Both the position numbers and the translations under genes were made by a program. From Glutamicibacter sp. JL.03c (lineage in GTDB: Bacteria > Actinomycetota > Actinomycetes > Actinomycetales > Micrococcaceae): a stretch of DNA of 64,000 nt. Every line of letters begins with the position of its first letter. Position 1 is the first letter of the stretch. Shown here in pieces: positions 20,371 to 30,099 of this stretch. The stretch lies in NCBI RefSeq assembly GCF_025854375.1, contig NZ_CP107575.1, positions 682,001 through 746,000 of the forward strand. Reading direction: 5' to 3'. The notes below the pieces were generated by a model. It was not told where the DNA came from and ran no database searches. It saw nothing but the letters and a program-made list of their open reading frames with translations.

Positions 20371-21333
20371 TCAAGACTGCGCGAACGTGGCGGTGACGCC
20401 CGGCTGCGAATTTCTAGATGCTCGTTCCAGGAATGCGGAAACTACAAGCTGGTCTTGTTCAGGGTTCCTTACGATTTTTCCTTTGCGATGCTTGAAATCT
20501 CGATAGTCGATGATGACCAGATTGATACCGTGCTTGGGAACTTCTTGGGCCTTTCTGGCATCGTAGATTTTCCTTTGCTCTCCACGGAATATTCCTGTAG
20601 CCGTGATCTTTGAGTCGAAAAAAGGAACAGGTTCCGAATGCTGCTTTTCGTGGTATTCGACGATCAGCTGGTGTTCTTCCCAATAACCATCTACCGGCAG
20701 CTTTGACTGCTTGCCTGACTTCTTGGTTGGGTCGCCGAGGAGCCACGGGAACGTCTTCTGTTGTTCGTACTGCGATCCGAGATATTGGGCGCACAACATG
20801 AGCACGTAGTGTTCGTCCCGTTTCGGGAATTCTGCCTGTTCAACGCTCGTAGGAGTGTAAGCAGGCGGATGGCTGATTCTTCTCTTGCTTCCCCAACCAA
20901 TTTCCCAACCATCTGTATCGTCAAAGTAGTCCGCGTAGGCTACTGGCAGATCAGCAAGGGTGTTTACCTGGGAAGCCAGCTGCGCGTACCAGTGAACGTA
21001 TTCCCCGTTTCCTGTTTGGCTCAAGGCGGTTCGTTGCAGCGACGGCATGCCTTCAAGTATTGCTTCAGCAACACTCACGTGACTGACGTCTTCGGGGAAC
21101 TGAAAGTGGTTGTTGAAGATGTTTCGGTCGGCAGTTGAATAGAGGCAGGACTCTTTGGCCATATATGGCCCGCCATAGGGTTCGGATTTGTCCCATTCAT
21201 TGACGTTGAAAATGACAATTCGCCATGCCGAGCCCGACGCGTTGATGCCGGGCAAGATCCTTACACCCGCATATCCGAGACGATGCAGAAGCCGAACGGC
21301 CTCAATTATTCTGATGGGTAGTAGTGATTCCAT
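20371..21333 (-). CDS. Uncharacterised protein with nuclease-like C-terminal domain
   Basis: A 320-residue protein that I do not recognise by name. The C-terminal third has the pattern of a restriction-endonuclease-like fold: LPVDGYW (Asp215), LIVEYHEKQH (Glu226, Glu229, Lys230, His232), then GEQRKIYDARKAQEVPKHG and a final strand NLVIIDYRDF. This resembles Vsr-like or EYxxxQH nucleases. The first 200 residues match nothing I know. AAGGAG lies about 14 bases before the ATG, a long spacing. Base composition is AT-richer than neighbouring core genes, suggesting transfer. It is divergent from the RNase H-fold gene at 21588. Confidence 0.6.
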   Translation of the reverse strand: MESLLPIRIIEAVRLLHRLGYAGVRILPGINASGSAWRIVIFNVNEWDKSEPYGGPYMAKESCLYSTADRNIFNNHFQFPEDVSHVSVAEAILEGMPSLQRTALSQTGNGEYVHWYAQLASQVNTLADLPVAYADYFDDTDGWEIGWGSKRRISHPPAYTPTSVEQAEFPKRDEHYVLMLCAQYLGSQYEQQKTFPWLLGDPTKKSGKQSKLPVDGYWEEHQLIVEYHEKQHSEPVPFFDSKITATGIFRGEQRKIYDARKAQEVPKHGINLVIIDYRDFKHRKGKIVRNPEQDQLVVSAFLERASRNSQPGVTATFAQS

Positions 21334-21587
21334 AATTCTGGTTGGAACTCCTTGCCGTGATGCCGGTTTTCAAGGTACATATTCTCACGAACAATGGACA
21401 ATTTGAGCTGCAGATATATTCGTGAATACGAGATACTGGATATCCGAAGCGGATTTATGCTGAGCGGACCATCCGAAGAAAGTAACTATTTGATTAAGCA
21501 ATGCATTATTTAACGCGCGGGAAACCAATTTATGGGATGTTGTCAGTATTATCGTGCTCAAGTCTTTCGGTAATGCAAGGAGGAATG

Positions 21588-22616
21588 ATGTCTGCCCATT
21601 TCCCGGGGTCTCAAATCTCCATTGTTCTCGAGCCTGATGGCGTGCGGAGGTTTGCCGCGGCAGAACGACAGGCGCATCCGGCCCGCATCCTCGCTGTTGT
21701 CGATCGCGTGCCCTATACCCGTGATCCCTCGGGAGCGAAGCATGCCTACGTGCCTTTTTCGGCCGCTGTGGTGCTCGATGGGCATTTGGCCCAACGCAGC
21801 GAACGGGGCCTGCATTTCGACTTCGCGGTAACTCTGTGCGACGCCAAACACCGTCCCGTGATTACGCTCTCCGGGGCATGCAGAAGCGGTGACTTGGGGC
21901 CAGCTATTCTTGATTCAATCGCCCAATTCGCTGGTACGAGTCGAATCTCCAGTCCGGCGTCCATAGATCTTCTGGCTTCAAATCGAGATGGTTTAGGGCT
22001 GGCTGAATTGTCGAGCAATCCCGTATTTTGCGTGAACCCGACGTGGCTTTTCGGAATCAATCTAGAAGAAGCCATGAAGGCCAACCAGAATGCATTGGCG
22101 CCACGCGTCGAGGCCTATCGTTCGCTCGCATCTGTCGTTGCCTATACGGATGGTTCGTTGCCGCATCACGGGCGAGACCGCGGGGCAGGCGCCATGGTGA
22201 CCATGCAGGGTCATTGGGCATCTCAGATTTCTCCGAAGAGTTTCGCGCGTAGTCCGATAATGGCCGAGGCGACTGGCGCATTATTAGCTTTGCATTACAC
22301 TCCTGTTGATTCCGACCTTGTCATTTTCAGCGACAGCCGAGCCTTGGTGAACTCCATAAACGACATCGTGCGTGGGAGGCCGTATTCCAGGCAGGCGCAT
22401 CATGTGGCGATCGACGTGGCCATGGCACGACGCCGAGGAAGCACCCGGGCAGTCTGGGTGCGAGGGCACAATGGAAATTGCTATAACGAGGCCGCGGATC
22501 GGCTGGCGGTGCTCATGGCACGCCATTTCAATGCCGGGATTGATCCAGCCCAGACTCATTCGCTGATGCAAAAGATCATTGAGGAAGTGCTTGCGGAGCC
22601 CGCGCTGGCCGTTTGA
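21588..22616 (+). CDS. RNase H-fold protein with an extra N-terminal domain
   Basis: A 342-residue protein. The C-terminal half (about residues 182-310) is an RNase HI-like domain with all acidic catalytic positions: YTDGS (Asp188), AEATGAL (Glu227), FSDSRAL (Asp249) and GHNGNCYNEAADRLA (His294, Asp304). It should cut RNA in RNA-DNA hybrids. Residues 1-170 form a separate domain that I do not recognise, unlike the small N-terminal hybrid-binding domain of some RNases H. The start at 21588 is chosen for the AAGGAGG sequence just ahead; ATG 21585 is in frame as well. Confidence 0.75.
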   Translation: MSAHFPGSQISIVLEPDGVRRFAAAERQAHPARILAVVDRVPYTRDPSGAKHAYVPFSAAVVLDGHLAQRSERGLHFDFAVTLCDAKHRPVITLSGACRSGDLGPAILDSIAQFAGTSRISSPASIDLLASNRDGLGLAELSSNPVFCVNPTWLFGINLEEAMKANQNALAPRVEAYRSLASVVAYTDGSLPHHGRDRGAGAMVTMQGHWASQISPKSFARSPIMAEATGALLALHYTPVDSDLVIFSDSRALVNSINDIVRGRPYSRQAHHVAIDVAMARRRGSTRAVWVRGHNGNCYNEAADRLAVLMARHFNAGIDPAQTHSLMQKIIEEVLAEPALAV

Positions 22617-22648
22617 TGTGTCGTTCTTTGGGCCAAGATCCTAAATGT

Positions 22649-24181
22649 CTACAGTCCGCGACCTGCTTCCCAGAGGTTGTCGGCGGTGCCGGTCAGCAAG
22701 GCGTTGAGCGATACGGCCTGCGCATCGGTGAACGAAGCAATGTAATCCACGATGGCCCGTGACTGGCCCAGGCGCTGCACCTCGTCCGGTCCGGCCTGGC
22801 GGAACAGCTCAGGGGACAGATCGCGCAGGTTCCTGTATTCCTCGGTGGCGGCTTCGACCGAATCGAGCAACCGGCGCGGGGCGCGTCCGGCATCATCGGG
22901 ATCATTGAGCCAGTTGTGGAACCCTTCGGCCAGCGAGCGGATGATCCGGGTCTGCCCGCGCTGGTACACGGCCAAGTCCGGGCGCTCTAGCACGAAACGC
23001 GCGTGGACGAATTTCAGCACGATGACATCATGCCAGGCCTCATCGCCCAAGCGGACGTGGCCACTGCGTACGGTGGGGGTCTGCTCTACGGTCACCGAGG
23101 TCTGGAGCCGCTCGATCCACCGGCGGGTGAATGCGGTGACCGCGCGATCCGCTTCCAGTCCGCCGTCGTAGGGGACTGCCAGCAGCCCGTCGACCAGGTC
23201 ATGGCCCATCCGTTCCACGGACTCCCGGAATGCCTGCGCATCGGCGATCCATGGATCCTTGGCCAGTGCCCGCCGCCAGGTCTGTTCCAAGGCGTGCCCA
23301 GGGCGTCGGGCATCGATGTCGGCTTGCTTCAGCTGTGCCAGAGCCTGGGAATGCTCCAGCCAGGCGCGCAATTCCGCCGAAACGCTGGTGTACTGGAGCA
23401 CCCCGGCGCGGTAGAAGTCGTCCAAGTCGTGCACCGCATAGGCAATGTCATCGGCGATGTCCATGACCGAGCTCTCGAGGGTCTGCTGGTGCTGGCCGAT
23501 GTTGGGGAACACCGAGAGCACATCGGCCATCTCGTGGGCATCGACATCGTAGGCCGAATACTTCAATGCCCCTGCCGCCGGGTCGGTCCCCACGCCGCGG
23601 GGCAGCATCTCCGGGGCCAGTGGGGCCAGAGCGCGCCATTCATTGCGGGTCCATGGGTATTTCAGGACGGCGGCGCGCACCGCGCGGGTGAGGTTCATGC
23701 CGCGGGCGGTGGCATCACAGCTGTCCAGCGCGGTGAGGATCCGGAAGGTCTGGGCGTTGCCCTCGAATCCGTCGGGCAGGTTCAGCGTTCCCCGGGCCAC
23801 GCGGTCCAGCTCCAGCTCGCCGAGATGGCCGAAAGGCGGGTGTCCTAGGTCGTGGGCCGCCGCGGCGGCCTGCACGACCACCGGATCGCAGCCACCTAAG
23901 TAATCGACAAGTCGCCTAGTTGATTCATCGGCGTTACGCAGCCGGATGGCGATGGAGCGGGCTACCGCCGAGACCTTCAGCGAGTGGGTCAGCCGGTTGT
24001 GCACCAGGGTGCCGGAGCCTGCCTGCGGGATCACCTGGGTGACCGAGGACAAGCGGGAGAAATAGGGGGAGAAGCGGATGCGCTCGATATCGATGCGGAA
24101 TTCGTCCTCATCGTTCAGGCTCGGCTCGGCAATGGCGCGTTCTCGCCCGCCGCTTTGGTGTGTCTTTGCCCTGTATTCCAT
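22649..24181 (-). CDS. dgt: Deoxyguanosinetriphosphate triphosphohydrolase (dGTPase)
   Basis: A 510-residue HD-domain protein that splits dNTPs, classically dGTP, into deoxynucleoside and triphosphate. Metal-binding residues are in HNRLTHSLKV (His66) and AAAHDLGHPPFGHLGE (His110, Asp111), with the later Asp in DIADDIAYAVHDLDDF. Length and order match actinobacterial dGTPases. It is an ordinary chromosomal gene, although dGTPase activity can also limit phage replication. Confidence 0.93.
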   Translation of the reverse strand: MEYRAKTHQSGGRERAIAEPSLNDEDEFRIDIERIRFSPYFSRLSSVTQVIPQAGSGTLVHNRLTHSLKVSAVARSIAIRLRNADESTRRLVDYLGGCDPVVVQAAAAAHDLGHPPFGHLGELELDRVARGTLNLPDGFEGNAQTFRILTALDSCDATARGMNLTRAVRAAVLKYPWTRNEWRALAPLAPEMLPRGVGTDPAAGALKYSAYDVDAHEMADVLSVFPNIGQHQQTLESSVMDIADDIAYAVHDLDDFYRAGVLQYTSVSAELRAWLEHSQALAQLKQADIDARRPGHALEQTWRRALAKDPWIADAQAFRESVERMGHDLVDGLLAVPYDGGLEADRAVTAFTRRWIERLQTSVTVEQTPTVRSGHVRLGDEAWHDVIVLKFVHARFVLERPDLAVYQRGQTRIIRSLAEGFHNWLNDPDDAGRAPRRLLDSVEAATEEYRNLRDLSPELFRQAGPDEVQRLGQSRAIVDYIASFTDAQAVSLNALLTGTADNLWEAGRGL

Positions 24182-24221
24182 GGTAGAAACCAGCCTAGGG
24201 GATCAACGGCCCAGCGCCGCG

Positions 24222-25142
24222 TCAATTGATGATTTGGTTGTCGAGTTCTTCACCGTGTGCCAAGGCGATGACCTGGTTGACTGCCAGCTCGGAGACCAAC
24301 GAGATGAACTGTCCAGTGTCTCCGGCCATGTGCGGGGTGATGATGCAATTCGGTGCGCTCCATAGTGCGTGGTCTGCCGGCAACGGCTCAGGATCGGTGA
24401 CATCCAAAGCCGCATGCAGCCTGCCGGATTGCAGCTCGGGCAACAGGGCTTCGGTGTCGACGATGGGCCCGCGCCCCACATTGACCAGCAGCGCTCCGTC
24501 CTTCATTGCCGAGAGGAATTCGGCATCGATAAGCTGCTCGGTTTCCCGGGTATGCGGCAGGGCAACAATCACCACATCGGCAGTTGGAAGAAAAGCCCGG
24601 AGCCGCTCGAGAGAATAAATGGGGTAGCCCTGCTCATGGACTCGTTCCGTGCGGGCAAACGATGATAGCTCAGCAGGTTTGAAGGGCAGCAACCGCGAGC
24701 GGATTTCGCTGCCGACTCCACCAGCACCGAGAAGCAACACCTTGGACCCATGCAACGAGCTGGTCCACGTCCTGGTCCACTGCCGTTCGCGCTGCTGCCG
24801 TCCGACCTGCGGCAGCTGGCGCAGGGATGCCAGGACCAGGGCGAGGCAGTGTTCTGCAGTGGCGTCTTCCACGGCGCCCTTGGAATTGGTCAATGACACT
24901 TGTTCAGGAAGGTGTTCCAGAACCCACTCGTATCCGATGGAGAGCAGGTGGACATGCTTCAGCCCCTTGATTCGTGAGACTCTTGAACGTAGTTGAGGGT
25001 TGCTCGGACGTTCGGTAACCAGCACGTCGGCATCAGGCGCATCTTGGGTGTCATTGTCGATGTGCCAGAGGATTGGTTCGATTCCCGGAAGCTGCAGTTG
25101 GTCGACGAGATCCTGCCAGGGGAGCAATACACGTAATGCCAT
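24222..25142 (-). CDS. D-isomer-specific 2-hydroxyacid dehydrogenase
   Basis: A 306-residue NAD(P)-dependent oxidoreductase from the ATG at 25142 (MALRVLLPWQ; AAAGGA upstream). The Rossmann fold carries LLLGAGGVGSEI around residue 135. The catalytic Arg is in VNVGRGPIVD and the His in ITPHMAGD near residue 270. These features define the D-2-hydroxyacid dehydrogenase family (phosphoglycerate, glyoxylate or hydroxypyruvate reductases). The substrate cannot be assigned. The gene stands alone, 40 bp behind dgt. Confidence 0.88.
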   Translation of the reverse strand: MALRVLLPWQDLVDQLQLPGIEPILWHIDNDTQDAPDADVLVTERPSNPQLRSRVSRIKGLKHVHLLSIGYEWVLEHLPEQVSLTNSKGAVEDATAEHCLALVLASLRQLPQVGRQQRERQWTRTWTSSLHGSKVLLLGAGGVGSEIRSRLLPFKPAELSSFARTERVHEQGYPIYSLERLRAFLPTADVVIVALPHTRETEQLIDAEFLSAMKDGALLVNVGRGPIVDTEALLPELQSGRLHAALDVTDPEPLPADHALWSAPNCIITPHMAGDTGQFISLVSELAVNQVIALAHGEELDNQIIN

Positions 25143-25274
25143 AAAACGAATGTCCTTTCGGGTGCTATGACTATTGTGTCCGTTGACTGGTAGCGATGAA
25201 AAATCTGGTGACTGGCCCATTGCTCAGCATCAGTTATTCCAGATTGCAGATCAAATAACTATTAGGCTGAACCC

Positions 25275-25508
25275 ATGACTCACAAAGGGATAGTCGGAAC
25301 CACCGCGCTAATGGCCCTTGGCTGTACGGTGTTTGTCCTTGGTCTCGCCGCGCTATTCTTCGACCCGCTGGTCGGCGCGCTGTTGGCGCTCGCCGGCGCG
25401 GTACTGGTCAGCGGTGGTGTGATCACCGAGGCGTTGAACAGGACGCGGGAGGCGTCCGCCGTACTGCAAAACAGCAGCGAAGAAGAAATTCCTGCAATCG
25501 ATTCGTAG
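25275..25508 (+). CDS. Small membrane protein of unknown function
   Basis: A 77-residue protein with two hydrophobic segments (about residues 8-28 and 32-52) joined by a short Asp/Pro turn, then a charged C-terminal tail (TREASAVLQNSSEEEIPAIDS). Codon use is GC-rich like core genes. No family recognised. Confidence 0.6.
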   Translation: MTHKGIVGTTALMALGCTVFVLGLAALFFDPLVGALLALAGAVLVSGGVITEALNRTREASAVLQNSSEEEIPAIDS

Positions 25509-25749
25509 AAGACCGCCGAGCTCTACCGTCTCCGAGGCGGCGGCTACTTCAGATGCAAGTGGAAGGCTGGCAAATCTCTGACAAGAAGTCACTTAATTAC
25601 GACGTTGTGGCCAACGGGATCTGCAGTAGCCTTGTGGCTGGGGCAGCGAACGTCGCTTCCCCTAGATTGGTCCCAGGGCAATATCATCGAGAACCAAGGA
25701 ATGGAATAGTCAGGCTTCTTAGAGAACCGTATTGGCATAGGTATGGTGA
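25509..25749. other. Gene-free stretch at the left edge of the accessory region
   Basis: About 240 bp with no convincing gene. Base composition drops from here on. An open frame at 25553-25942 is antisense to the GNAT-like gene and is not supported. Confidence 0.4.
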
Positions 25750-26364
25750 TTACCTAAGGGCATCAATAATGCTGAGCGGTACCGGTGGGAAGAGATCAGG
25801 GGCTGTCAACCGTTCAGCCAGGACAAACATGAATTTAGAATCTACATCGAACTCGTTAAATTCGAATCCTGCCTCAGCCCAGAACGAAGAGAGTTTTTCG
25901 ACAGCCTTCCGGCGTGTGACTGTGTCCAGCCGATTCGCGTAGAACGGAGAAGGATCCAGTACGGCGACGGCCTCTGGAGCAAGATCAGTAAGAGCTCGGA
26001 CCGCATTGATAACAAGGTACAGTCCAAGCTTTTGCCCACGGATACTGTCATCAAGGGTTACAGAGGGAATGTAGACCATACCTACACCGTTGGTCATTTC
26101 AACTATTGAGGCAGCGAAGTTCGCAGCCGCTAGAGTTTCAACCGAGACTTCATCTGCGCAATTGAGAAAAGAAGCTGCGGAATGCCCATAGGGAACCACT
26201 AATAATTGAGCATGCCCCATTGACTTTATGCGTCCTCGGGTTTCATGGAACAAGACGAGGTGAGCGGTGTGTCCTCTAGCCCCGACTTCATAACCTGAAG
26301 GTGCCTCAGTGCTCAACTCGATTGTCCAGTAATAATCCTCTGAATCAACCTGATCATTTTTCAT
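25750..26364 (-). CDS. GNAT-like protein of unknown function
   Basis: A 204-residue protein. The segment VYIPSVTLDDSIRGQKLGLYLVINAVRAL (about residues 97-125) has the beta4-alpha3 form of GNAT acetyltransferases with a near-canonical acetyl-CoA loop (R-G-Q-K-L-G). KLSSFWAEAGFE near residue 165 resembles the usual late GNAT motif. The substrate is unknown. It is AT-richer than core genes and sits immediately before the type I restriction operon, on the opposite strand. Confidence 0.55.
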   Translation of the reverse strand: MKNDQVDSEDYYWTIELSTEAPSGYEVGARGHTAHLVLFHETRGRIKSMGHAQLLVVPYGHSAASFLNCADEVSVETLAAANFAASIVEMTNGVGMVYIPSVTLDDSIRGQKLGLYLVINAVRALTDLAPEAVAVLDPSPFYANRLDTVTRRKAVEKLSSFWAEAGFEFNEFDVDSKFMFVLAERLTAPDLFPPVPLSIIDALR

Positions 26365-26914
26365 AGGATCATCATGGCATCGTTCTCCGACTATTGAGCT
26401 CCATATGGGAACTTCAAGCCAGAGTGCGTTGACAGCTATGAACGATGTCGGCGCGGTGGTGCCTTTTTGCTACGCACAATCGCAATCCGTTGCTGGTTTT
26501 CTCGTCGTCAACCGTTCAGGTACTCCAGATAACGACTTTTTTCGGGGAACATTGAGTAGTCATAATCCATGGAAACTATCACCATGGCTCTTTGGACTGA
26601 GCCCGAGAAAGAGTAATTCCAGTCGTGAGAAACGTGCCCTGCCCAAAGCCTGATCTCATCATAGTGCGCCAAGGATAGCTCCGTCCGCATGACTATCCGT
26701 TACGGAACCGGAGCGCAAAAGGATTTCGTACTATTCTGCAGGTTTCTCTATGAAGCCAGCTCCACACTGATTCTTCGAAGCATCGCGTATGACAATTTCT
26801 GTGGCATCGGTCGTCGTCGGTGATTCGCGGTCACGAAACCTAATAAGTGGCCAGCCCGTCGATAGAATGAAGCAAATCGCTCATGTCGCTCGTTTATCAG
26901 GAGAATTGCTCGTC
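26365..26914. other. Region upstream of the type I restriction operon
   Basis: About 550 bp of AT-richer sequence with only short open frames on both strands and no recognisable product. It must contain the hsdM promoter. The hsdM frame is open further upstream to 26789, but that part does not look like HsdM. Confidence 0.4.
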
Positions 26915-28921
26915 TTGTCTGTCCTCTCAAGCTTTGTCTGGAGCGTTGCCGACACGCTTCGCGGACCCTACTCGGAGGCCGAGTACGGCTCGGTCATCCT
27001 TCCATTCACCGTGCTGCGCCGCTTGGAGTGCGTCATGGAGCCACACCGCGAAGCCATGGCTGAGATCGTCGAGAAATACGACGGCGAGCAGCAGCGCCGG
27101 ACTCACCTGAAGATCCACACTCGCAGCCAGGACAACGCGGGACTGTCCTTCTGGACGACCAGCGACTACACACTCAAGAAGGCGCTGCAGGACCCGGACA
27201 ACCTAGCTGCCAATCTCATCGACTACGTCGGCGGCTTCTCTGCGAACCTGGACGTGTTCAAGTCTTTCGACTTCGAGAACGTCATCCGTACGCTCGACAC
27301 GCGCGACCGGCTGGCCCAGGCGGTCCGCCACTTCGAGAAGATCGATATGTCCCCGGAGACCGTGTCGAATGCCGACATGGGAGATCTGTTCGAGAACCTC
27401 ATCTACCGTTTCGCCGAGTCCGCCAACGACGGCGCAGGTCAGTTCTACACGCCTCGCGACGTGGTGCGCCTGTTGGTCGATCTGATCTATGACGAGGACA
27501 CCAACGCACTGCGCGAGCGCGGCACCGTGCGGTCGATCTATGATCCGACGGTAGGCACCGGCGGTATGCTCACGGTCGCTGACGAGCACCTGCATGAACT
27601 CAACCCAGGTGCTTCCACGGCGCTGTTCGGCCAGGAGATCAATCCCCGCACCTACGCCATTTGCAAGGCTGACCTGCTCATCAAGGGCCAGGATCCGACC
27701 AACGTCCGCCAGGGCGACACACTCGTTGTGGACCGCTTCAAGGACCTGCGCTTCGACTATGTGCTATCTAACCCACCCTTCGGCACTGACTGGAAGGCAG
27801 TCGAGTCGGATGTAAAGAACGAGCATGTGCGTGGGGGACAGGGCCGCTTCGCGCCGGGGCTGCCCGCCGTCGGTGATGCAGCCATGTTGTTCCTGCTCCA
27901 CGTCGCGTCAAAGATGCGTGATGTGGACGAGACCGGTCGCGGCGGCAAGGCTGGTATCGTGCTGAACGGCTCGCCGCTGTTTAACGGCGGTGCGGGGTCG
28001 GGCCCGTCGGAGATCCGCGGCCACATGCTGGAGAACGACCTCGTCGAAGCGATCGTCGCATTACCGAACGATATGTTCTACAACACCGGCATCGCCACTT
28101 ACCTGTGGATCCTGACTAACGCCAAGCCCGTCGAACGCAAGGGAAAGATCCAACTTATCGACGCTTCCGGACTGGGCACGAGGTTACGCAAATCCATCGG
28201 CTCCAAACGCCTCGAGATCTCAGACGAGAACCGTGATCGCATTGTGAACGCCTTTGCCGGTTTGCAAAACGAGGACGACGAAGTGAAAGTGCCGGTGAAG
28301 GAATTCTCCAACCGTGACTTCGCCTACTGGACTGTCACCGTTGAACGTCCGCTCCAGTTGCGCTTCCAGTGCACGCCGGAGACGATCAGCGCCGTGGCCG
28401 AGCACAAGAAGCTTGGACGGGTAGACGGACTTGTAGAAGCGCTTGAGGCGTTCGGCGACGAGGCATATATGAACCGCGAGAAGTTCAACAATGCGATCGG
28501 CAAGCACCTCGATGACCATGGTGTCAGCCTCTCGACGGCTCTTCGCAAGGCTCTGTGGCAGACGACCGGCGTCCACGATGTGATGGCCGAGTACTGCCGC
28601 GTCGCCACTGGCAAGAACAAGGGCGAGATCGAGCCCGACCCTGCACTTCGCGATTCTGAGAACGTGCCGTTCGGTTGGGACGGCCAACCGAAGACGCACG
28701 AAGCCTTGAAGGAGACCGTCCAAGCGTACTTCGATGCCGAGGTGAAGCCCCACGTCGAGGATGCCTGGATCGACTGGAACAAGACCAAGACGGGCTACGA
28801 GATTCCGTTCACGCGATACTTCTACACCTATGAGCCGCCCCGCCCGTTGGCGGAGATTGACTCCGACTTAGAACGGGTCGCCGGTGAGATCATGGAGCTG
28901 CTGCGTGAGGTCGAGTCGTGA
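26915..28921 (+). CDS. hsdM: Type I restriction-modification DNA methyltransferase subunit
   Basis: An N6-adenine methyltransferase, the M subunit of a type I system. The 668-residue protein from the TTG at 26915 begins LSVLSSFVWSVADTLRGPY, matching the usual HsdM N terminus; AGGAGA lies ten bases ahead. The frame is open to 26789, but the extra 42 residues are unlike the family. The SAM-binding motif DPTVGTGGM lies at about 210 and the catalytic NPPF at 286-289. QFYTPRDVVRLLVDL is the typical lead-in to motif I. It overlaps hsdS by 4 bp. Confidence 0.95.
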   Translation: MSVLSSFVWSVADTLRGPYSEAEYGSVILPFTVLRRLECVMEPHREAMAEIVEKYDGEQQRRTHLKIHTRSQDNAGLSFWTTSDYTLKKALQDPDNLAANLIDYVGGFSANLDVFKSFDFENVIRTLDTRDRLAQAVRHFEKIDMSPETVSNADMGDLFENLIYRFAESANDGAGQFYTPRDVVRLLVDLIYDEDTNALRERGTVRSIYDPTVGTGGMLTVADEHLHELNPGASTALFGQEINPRTYAICKADLLIKGQDPTNVRQGDTLVVDRFKDLRFDYVLSNPPFGTDWKAVESDVKNEHVRGGQGRFAPGLPAVGDAAMLFLLHVASKMRDVDETGRGGKAGIVLNGSPLFNGGAGSGPSEIRGHMLENDLVEAIVALPNDMFYNTGIATYLWILTNAKPVERKGKIQLIDASGLGTRLRKSIGSKRLEISDENRDRIVNAFAGLQNEDDEVKVPVKEFSNRDFAYWTVTVERPLQLRFQCTPETISAVAEHKKLGRVDGLVEALEAFGDEAYMNREKFNNAIGKHLDDHGVSLSTALRKALWQTTGVHDVMAEYCRVATGKNKGEIEPDPALRDSENVPFGWDGQPKTHEALKETVQAYFDAEVKPHVEDAWIDWNKTKTGYEIPFTRYFYTYEPPRPLAEIDSDLERVAGEIMELLREVES

Positions 28922-30099
28922 TGCGCTTCGGACACGCCGTTGACAGGATTGACGAACGGATTCCTGGGATCGTTCTTCCTTTGATGTCAGTGTCGCAATC
29001 GCGAGGAGTCATCCGACGGAGTGAGCTGACGGACAAACCACACAGAGCAGATTCTCTTGATGTATACAAGGTATGCAGGCGTGATGACATTGTGTTCAAC
29101 AAAATGAGCATTCGGTCAGGCGCAATGGGCGTAGCAGGAGAAGACGGTCTCGTAACGTATCACTATGAGGTGATGCGTCCCCGTGATTGGGTAGACTCCC
29201 GATTTATTGCTTACCTTATGAAATCAAACTGGTTTACTGGGGAGCTGATCAAACGCGAAAGAGGGATCGGCGCAGGCGGCAAAGGGAATGTACGGACAAC
29301 GGAAGTTCCGTTCTCGGTCTTGAAGACGATCGACTCATATATCCCCGAGACCGACGAGCAGCGCGCCATCGCTGACTACTTGGACCAAGAGACGACCCAG
29401 ATCGACGTGCTCGTGGCCACGCAAGAGGAGCTGATCAGGTTGCTGCGGGAGAGACAGGCCGCCATTGCAGACGCTGAATTCCAACGGACCGAGGGCAAAC
29501 GTACGATGACTGTTAGGCAGACGCTGGTGCCCCTCGCGCGACGATCGGTCCCGGGAACAGGCGTCGTGACTGCGTACCGGGACGGCGTCGTCACGCTGCG
29601 CACCAACCGCCGGGCCGATGGGTACACGATGTCGGCCGCAGAGGCAGGATACCAAGGAGTTATCCCTGGGGACATTGTTTTCCATGCCCTCGACGGTTTT
29701 GCCGGCGCAGTCGGTATCGCCGACAGTGAGGGCCAATGCTCACCTGTTTACCATGTCTGTTCACCTCGGTATGACGACGATGCGGAGTACCTCTCGCTCC
29801 TCATCAGGTATATGGGCACGTCGGGATTCCTCAGCTCCCAGGCCCCCAGTACACGACAGCGGAGCGTCGACTTCCGGAACTGGGGAACCTTTGCGCGCGT
29901 GCCGTTGGTGCTTCCGACTGTCGAGCACCAGAAGTCATTCGTTGAGGAGTATCGCCAACAGACCACTCAGATCGACACGTTGATCGCCAAAGCCGAAGAA
30001 CACATCGCTCTCGCCAAGGAGCGCCGCTCAGCGCTGATCACCGCCGCCGTCACTGGGCAATTCGACGTACGCGCCGCCAAGAAGGGGGCCCGGGTCTAA
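28918..30099 (+). CDS. hsdS: Type I restriction-modification specificity subunit
   Basis: A 393-residue DNA-recognition subunit with two target recognition domains (about residues 1-140 and 185-340). Each is followed by a conserved helical repeat: PETDEQRAIADYLDQETTQIDVL after the first, and LPTVEHQKSFVEEYRQQTTQIDTL after the second, ending in ALITAAVTGQFDV. The start overlaps the hsdM stop (GTG at 28918 or ATG at 28921). The first domain begins a few residues shorter than some relatives, probably without effect. The DNA target cannot be predicted. Confidence 0.95.
   Translation: MMRFGHAVDRIDERIPGIVLPLMSVSQSRGVIRRSELTDKPHRADSLDVYKVCRRDDIVFNKMSIRSGAMGVAGEDGLVTYHYEVMRPRDWVDSRFIAYLMKSNWFTGELIKRERGIGAGGKGNVRTTEVPFSVLKTIDSYIPETDEQRAIADYLDQETTQIDVLVATQEELIRLLRERQAAIADAEFQRTEGKRTMTVRQTLVPLARRSVPGTGVVTAYRDGVVTLRTNRRADGYTMSAAEAGYQGVIPGDIVFHALDGFAGAVGIADSEGQCSPVYHVCSPRYDDDAEYLSLLIRYMGTSGFLSSQAPSTRQRSVDFRNWGTFARVPLVLPTVEHQKSFVEEYRQQTTQIDTLIAKAEEHIALAKERRSALITAAVTGQFDVRAAKKGARV

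Noticed and set aside
25553-25942. A 129-codon plus-strand frame before the GNAT-like gene
   Set aside because: More than half overlaps the GNAT-like gene in antisense and the composition is not protein-like.
26405-26690. Short frames on both strands upstream of hsdM
   Set aside because: No ribosome sites, no similarity, overlapping each other; probably non-coding promoter or degraded DNA.
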